The position numbers were made by a program, and so were the translations under genes. From Castellaniella sp. (lineage in GTDB: Bacteria; Pseudomonadota; Gammaproteobacteria; Burkholderiales; Burkholderiaceae_B): a stretch of 64,000 bases of DNA. Location: NCBI RefSeq assembly GCF_034675845.1, contig NZ_JAUCCU010000001.1, forward strand, positions 2,232,001-2,296,000, in the 5' to 3' direction. The notes under the pieces are model-generated. The model did no database searches and was not told where the DNA came from. It saw only the letters and a list, made by a program, of their open reading frames with translations. Shown piece by piece: positions 60,725 to 64,000 of the stretch (position 1 is its first letter; each line of letters starts with the position of its first letter).

Positions 60725-61417
60725 ATGACAAAATCTCTCACCCCCCAGGACTCCCCGGTCTTTTCCGTCCTGTCCGTCCTGCTCAGTTACCCCGAGCAGG
60801 ACTGGTTGGCAGCGCTGCCCGACCTGTCTGATAGCTTGCCGACCCAGGTGCGTCCAGGCATTCAACCCTTGTTCGATTATTTGCGGGGATTCGATGACCT
60901 GATCGATTTACAGGAAGAATACGTGGCGACCTTTGATCGGCGGGCCGCGCATTCCCTGCACTTGTTCGAGCACGTCCATGGCGAGTCTCGCGACCGGGGC
61001 CAGGCCATGGTCGATCTACAGCACGAATACCTCAAATACGGCCTGGAACCTTCCACCACCGAGCTGCCGGATTATGTTCCGCTGTTCCTCGAATTTCTGG
61101 GGCAGATCCCGCCTCCGGCGGCCCAGGAGCTGCTGGGGGATGCCATCCATGTGCTGGCGCGTCTGGGCGATAAGCTGACTGAGGCCGACAGTCCTTATGC
61201 CGGCATCTTCGCCCAGCTGCGCAGCATGACCGACGTGCAGCCCGAGGCCCTGCCCGATCCCCCCGAGGGCGAAATGGAGGAAACCATGGTTACCTTCGGT
61301 CCGCAGGCCGATGGCACCGAACCCCTGATGATGCGTCGTCCGGGCGATGGTGCGCAGCCCATTGTTATGCACCCGCCCCGTGTGCGAGCCAAACGCCCAA
61401 ACGGTAGCCAGGCCTAA
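60725..61417 (+). CDS. narJ: Nitrate reductase molybdenum cofactor assembly chaperone
   Basis: 230 residues, eight bases after narH. The TorD/NarJ-type helical fold is recognisable (VFSVLSVLLSYPEQDWL, SLHLFEHVHGESRDRGQAM, DYVPLFLEFL). NarJ binds apo-NarG and helps insert the Mo cofactor and FS0. The C-terminal ~50 residues are low-complexity and Pro-rich, as in relatives. Confidence 0.95.
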   Translation: MTKSLTPQDSPVFSVLSVLLSYPEQDWLAALPDLSDSLPTQVRPGIQPLFDYLRGFDDLIDLQEEYVATFDRRAAHSLHLFEHVHGESRDRGQAMVDLQHEYLKYGLEPSTTELPDYVPLFLEFLGQIPPPAAQELLGDAIHVLARLGDKLTEADSPYAGIFAQLRSMTDVQPEALPDPPEGEMEETMVTFGPQADGTEPLMMRRPGDGAQPIVMHPPRVRAKRPNGSQA

Positions 61418-61427
61418 GGAGACCATC

Positions 61428-62120
61428 ATGAAAGACGCACTCAATTTGTTTTTCTTCGGGGTGTACCCCTATGTCGCGCTGACTGTTTTCTTTTTGGGCA
61501 GCCTGATTCGCTTCGAGCGCGAGCAATATACCTGGAAGAGCGATTCCAGCCAGATGCTGCGCCAGGGTAGTTTGCGCTGGGGCAGCAATCTGTTCCATAT
61601 CGGGATTATTTCGCTGTTTTTGACGCATCTGGTGGGCCTGCTGACGCCGGCGCCTTTGTATCATGCGCTGGGTGTGACCACTGAATTCAAGCAGTTGATG
61701 GCAATCATCGTGGGGGCAGTTCTGGGTATTATGTGCCTGATCGGTCTATTGCTGCTGATTCATCGCCGCTGGTCGGAATACCGCTTATTGCATAATTCCA
61801 AGGTCTCCGATTGGATCACGCTAATCTGGATTTTGCTCGTGCTGTGCATGGGGCTGGCAACCCTGTTCACCTCGGTTCAGCACCCCGATGGGGCCATCAT
61901 GGAGCTATTGGCCGATTGGGCTCAGGCCATCGTGACTCTGCGTCCGGAGGCTGCTGTGGCCCATATGATTCCTGTGCCGCTGGTCTACCATATCCATATG
62001 GTGCTGGGCATGACCCTGTTCGTCATTTTCCCGTTTACCCGACTGGTGCACGTGTGGTCCGGCTTTGGCGCGGTTACTTTTCTGGTGCGCCCGTGGCAGT
62101 TGGTGCGTCCGCGCCGCTGA
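61428..62120 (+). CDS. narI: Respiratory nitrate reductase gamma subunit (cytochrome b)
   Basis: 230 residues from ATG 61428 (AAGGAG upstream). Five membrane helices are present. Haem-b ligands are expected at H57 and H67 (LFHIGIISLFLTH) and at H188/H190 and H208 (YHIHM, RLVH). NarI oxidises quinol and anchors NarGH to the inner membrane. The longer ORF beginning in narJ is not used. Confidence 0.96.
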   Translation: MKDALNLFFFGVYPYVALTVFFLGSLIRFEREQYTWKSDSSQMLRQGSLRWGSNLFHIGIISLFLTHLVGLLTPAPLYHALGVTTEFKQLMAIIVGAVLGIMCLIGLLLLIHRRWSEYRLLHNSKVSDWITLIWILLVLCMGLATLFTSVQHPDGAIMELLADWAQAIVTLRPEAAVAHMIPVPLVYHIHMVLGMTLFVIFPFTRLVHVWSGFGAVTFLVRPWQLVRPRR

Positions 62121-62135
62121 TCCGCTTGTGAGGAT

Positions 62136-62162
62136 CCGGTGCCTGCTCGACACAGGCACCGG
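62136..62162 (+). terminator. Stem-loop between narI and the parvulin gene
   Basis: CCGGTGCCTG (62136-62145) pairs with CAGGCACCGG (62153-62162) around a 7-base loop. No clear T-run follows. It may weaken read-through into the isomerase gene rather than end the operon. Confidence 0.4.
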
Positions 62163-62194
62163 CGCTTGCTTAGTCGTTGCATCTAGGAATTTTC

Positions 62195-62941
62195 ATGATC
62201 ACAGTGAATGACATCACCATTACCGAGGCCGATATTCTGGCCGAGGTGCCCAACCACGAACACGATACTAATCCGCGCTTGGCGGCGGGCCAAGAGCTGG
62301 TCCTGCGTGAACTCATTCGCCAACGAGGGGCAGATCTGGATATCCGCGCTGATACCGATGAAGCCCTGCTGGCGGCCGTGCTGGCTGAAGATGTTCGCAC
62401 CCCTCAGGCTGACGAGGCCAGTTGCCGACGATATTACGAGCAACACGCCGAAGAGTTTCGCGAAGGTGACCTGATTGAGGTCTGGCATATTTTGTTTCAG
62501 GCCACGGCGGGACTGGATGTGCAGAAGCTGCGTTCCCATGCCAACCAGCACCTGGCCGAGCTGCATCGCCAGGGGATGGGGCAATTTGTCCATTTTGCGC
62601 GGCAGTTCTCCAACTGTCCCACGGGTGCGCAAGGTGGCTCACTGGGCGAACTCACGCGCGGTGAGATGGTGCCGGAATTTGAAAAAGCCGTGTTTGCCAT
62701 GCCTGAATACACGCTATGGGGCGAACTCATCGAAACCCGTTTCGGTTTTCACATTGTGCGGACTGGCCGCAAGATCGAAGGCCATGTGCTGCCCTTCGAG
62801 TCCGTGCACGAACGGCTGGCGACCTGGCTGGAAGAGTCCAGCTATCGGCGGGCCGTGCATCAATATCTGCAGCAATTGGTCGGCGGTGCCCAGATCCAGG
62901 GCATCCCCATGCAGGGATCGGATTCTCCGCTGGTGCAATAG
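62195..62941 (+). CDS. Parvulin-type peptidyl-prolyl isomerase of the nar operon
   Basis: 248 residues from ATG 62195 (TAGGAA upstream). An N-terminal helical part (about 1-100) is followed by a PpiC/rotamase domain (about 105-210; VWHILFQATAG, FVHFARQFSNCPTGAQGGSLGELTRGEMVPEFEKAVFAM). There is no signal peptide, so it acts in the cytoplasm. Similar genes follow narGHJI in other betaproteobacteria and resemble NifM. A role in folding of the reductase is likely but inferred from position. Confidence 0.88.
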   Translation: MITVNDITITEADILAEVPNHEHDTNPRLAAGQELVLRELIRQRGADLDIRADTDEALLAAVLAEDVRTPQADEASCRRYYEQHAEEFREGDLIEVWHILFQATAGLDVQKLRSHANQHLAELHRQGMGQFVHFARQFSNCPTGAQGGSLGELTRGEMVPEFEKAVFAMPEYTLWGELIETRFGFHIVRTGRKIEGHVLPFESVHERLATWLEESSYRRAVHQYLQQLVGGAQIQGIPMQGSDSPLVQ

Positions 62942-62948
62942 GGTTTTA

Positions 62949-63374
62949 TTAGTCAGGTTGCCCGGCTTTTATTTTGCTGGGAGGCAGCACATCTGCCAGC
63001 GTGTGGGCGTCCAGATAGTCCATGAATGCTTTCAAGGCCCCGGCGATGACGGGTTTCAGGCCGCAGTGGCTGGCTAGAATGCATTGGTTGTCTGCCCCCA
63101 TGCATTCGACCAGGGCCAGGTCGTTTTCCATGTCGCGGATCAGCGCACCCAAGGAAATATCAGCGGGGTCGTGGGCCAGTTCCATGCCGCCGTTTTTACC
63201 GCGCACTGTCCGGATCCAGCCGTGCTGGGCCAGACGGTGCGTGATTTTCATCAGATGCGGCTCGGAGATCCCATAAAAGCGGGCGACTTCGGCAATGGTG
63301 CATAAGCGATCGCGGTGATTGCTGAGATACATCAGCAGCCGCACCGCGTAGTCGCTCATGTTGGTCAGGCGCAT
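62949..63374 (-). CDS. nsrR: Rrf2-family regulator, NsrR-like NO sensor
   Basis: 141 residues. An Rrf2 winged helix (MRLTNMSDYAVRLLMYLS; EPHLMKITHRL) precedes three cysteines C91, C98 and C104 in VECMGADNQCILASHC, the site for an NO-sensitive Fe-S cluster. The first spacing is two residues longer than in E. coli NsrR. It lies directly after nnrS on the same strand, which supports a role in nitrosative stress produced during nitrate respiration. It converges on the isomerase gene. Confidence 0.82.
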   Translation of the reverse strand: MRLTNMSDYAVRLLMYLSNHRDRLCTIAEVARFYGISEPHLMKITHRLAQHGWIRTVRGKNGGMELAHDPADISLGALIRDMENDLALVECMGADNQCILASHCGLKPVIAGALKAFMDYLDAHTLADVLPPSKIKAGQPD

Positions 63375-63387
63375 GTCTGTGGCCCGC

Positions 63388-63999
63388 CTATTGAGCCTGT
63401 GCCGGCTGGCTGGCGGCAGGTTTTTTAGGGGTGGCGGCAGGGGTGGGTTGGTCTGCGCGTGGTCGGATCAACATCGGAACAAAGCGCCACAGATACAGAC
63501 CCAGCGACAGAATCCAGGCCACGGCAGCCAGGTGCAGCAGATGCAGGCTGGCCGAAGAAGGCCACAGGGCGGCAAGCCGCAGGATGACGGCAGCGACCAT
63601 CAGCCAGTGTCCGGCCAGCATGCTGCGGTCCAGCGCCAGGGGGTGGCCCAGGTGACCCAGGGCAGTGCGTGTCAGCATGCCGATGATCAGGATGCAGAAG
63701 CCCGCCAAGCCGATCAGGTGGACGTGGGTGGCAGTACGAATCAGGACACCATCGAGGATTGCCGGATCAAACAGGTTGCTGAACTGCCAGGCGGCCGCCA
63801 GCAGCCCGATGCCCAGGAACGCATAGCCCAGGTAAAGTATCCACAGCATGGGATTTCGGATGATTGCCAGGGGTTTCCAGTAAAACAGTTGGCCCAGACT
63901 GATCAGTCCGGTGATGGCCAGACTGGCCGCCATGATCAGCGGCAATAGATGCGGCCCGCTGCCGGGGGTCATGGGCGTGCCGGTGATTTGGACCAGTAC
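63388..63999 (-). CDS. nnrS: NnrS family membrane protein, C-terminal part
   Basis: The frame is open to the right edge of the window, so the 5' half is missing; about 204 residues are visible. At least five membrane helices and NnrS-type segments are present (LIRTATHVHLIGLAGFCILIIGMLTRTALGHLGHPL). NnrS proteins are haem- and copper-containing inner-membrane proteins that protect against NO. The C-terminal tail is Ala/Pro-rich. It precedes the NsrR-like gene by 13 bases and shares its transcript. Confidence 0.85.
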   Translation of the reverse strand, partial: VLVQITGTPMTPGSGPHLLPLIMAASLAITGLISLGQLFYWKPLAIIRNPMLWILYLGYAFLGIGLLAAAWQFSNLFDPAILDGVLIRTATHVHLIGLAGFCILIIGMLTRTALGHLGHPLALDRSMLAGHWLMVAAVILRLAALWPSSASLHLLHLAAVAWILSLGLYLWRFVPMLIRPRADQPTPAATPKKPAASQPAQAQ

Positions 64000-64000
64000 G

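Noticed and set aside
1..64000. tRNA, rRNA, riboswitch or prophage genes
   Set aside because: No cloverleaf, rRNA core, known aptamer or phage-type gene could be recognised by reading; a covariance-model scan was not possible.

Overview
The window reads as one continuous piece of a betaproteobacterial chromosome. Burkholderiales, probably Alcaligenaceae and perhaps Castellaniella-like, is my inference from gene content and from coding G+C of about 60%. It is densely coded on both strands. I see no rRNA, tRNA, CRISPR array, phage or insertion sequence. The organism appears able to respire both oxygen and nitrate and to live on aromatic and small organic compounds.

Region 1 (1-14.9 kb) is housekeeping and small-molecule metabolism: a WrbA fragment, a DUF2520 dehydrogenase, a glutamine amidotransferase-like enzyme next to a flavin reductase, a stand-alone trpB, yajQ, azlCD, a diguanylate cyclase, ung, and a MocR regulator divergent from an EamA exporter. 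It ends with a cystine-type ABC transporter beside ovoA, the ovothiol synthase.

Region 2 (15.2-35 kb) is the centrepiece. It encodes a multicomponent phenol hydroxylase (dmpQ, dmpKLMNOP), catechol 2,3-dioxygenase (dmpB), and a lower meta-cleavage pathway by the dehydrogenase branch (dmpC, E, F, G, H, I) to pyruvate and acetyl-CoA. The hydrolase DmpD is absent. A GntR/FadR-type regulator lies between the upper and lower blocks. No DmpR/XylR-type sigma54 activator is in the window. A TTCTCGAtAT-like motif recurs at the candidate promoters of both blocks. The lower operon runs on into an outer-membrane channel of the MetA/SphA family, an unusual chemoreceptor, and a five-gene LIV-type ABC importer whose genes mostly overlap by 4 bases. 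Together these suggest sensing, uptake and degradation of an aromatic compound.

Region 3 (35-52 kb) holds a second diguanylate cyclase and a DeoR regulator next to a 2-aminoethylphosphonate-type ABC transporter. It then has a HisN-like phosphatase and an M81 peptidase / Fe-alcohol dehydrogenase / aldehyde dehydrogenase / glutamine-synthetase-like cluster, followed by a TRAP transporter and an EutR-like AraC regulator. A 21-bp tandem repeat lies upstream of the TRAP genes. The cluster looks like gamma-glutamylation-type catabolism of an amine or amino alcohol whose identity is unknown.

Region 4 (52-64 kb) has serA followed by a REP-like hairpin. Next comes a nitrate respiration operon (narK, narGHJI, a parvulin isomerase) with a near-perfect FNR/ANR box upstream of narK. 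An NsrR-like NO sensor and the 3' part of nnrS close the window.
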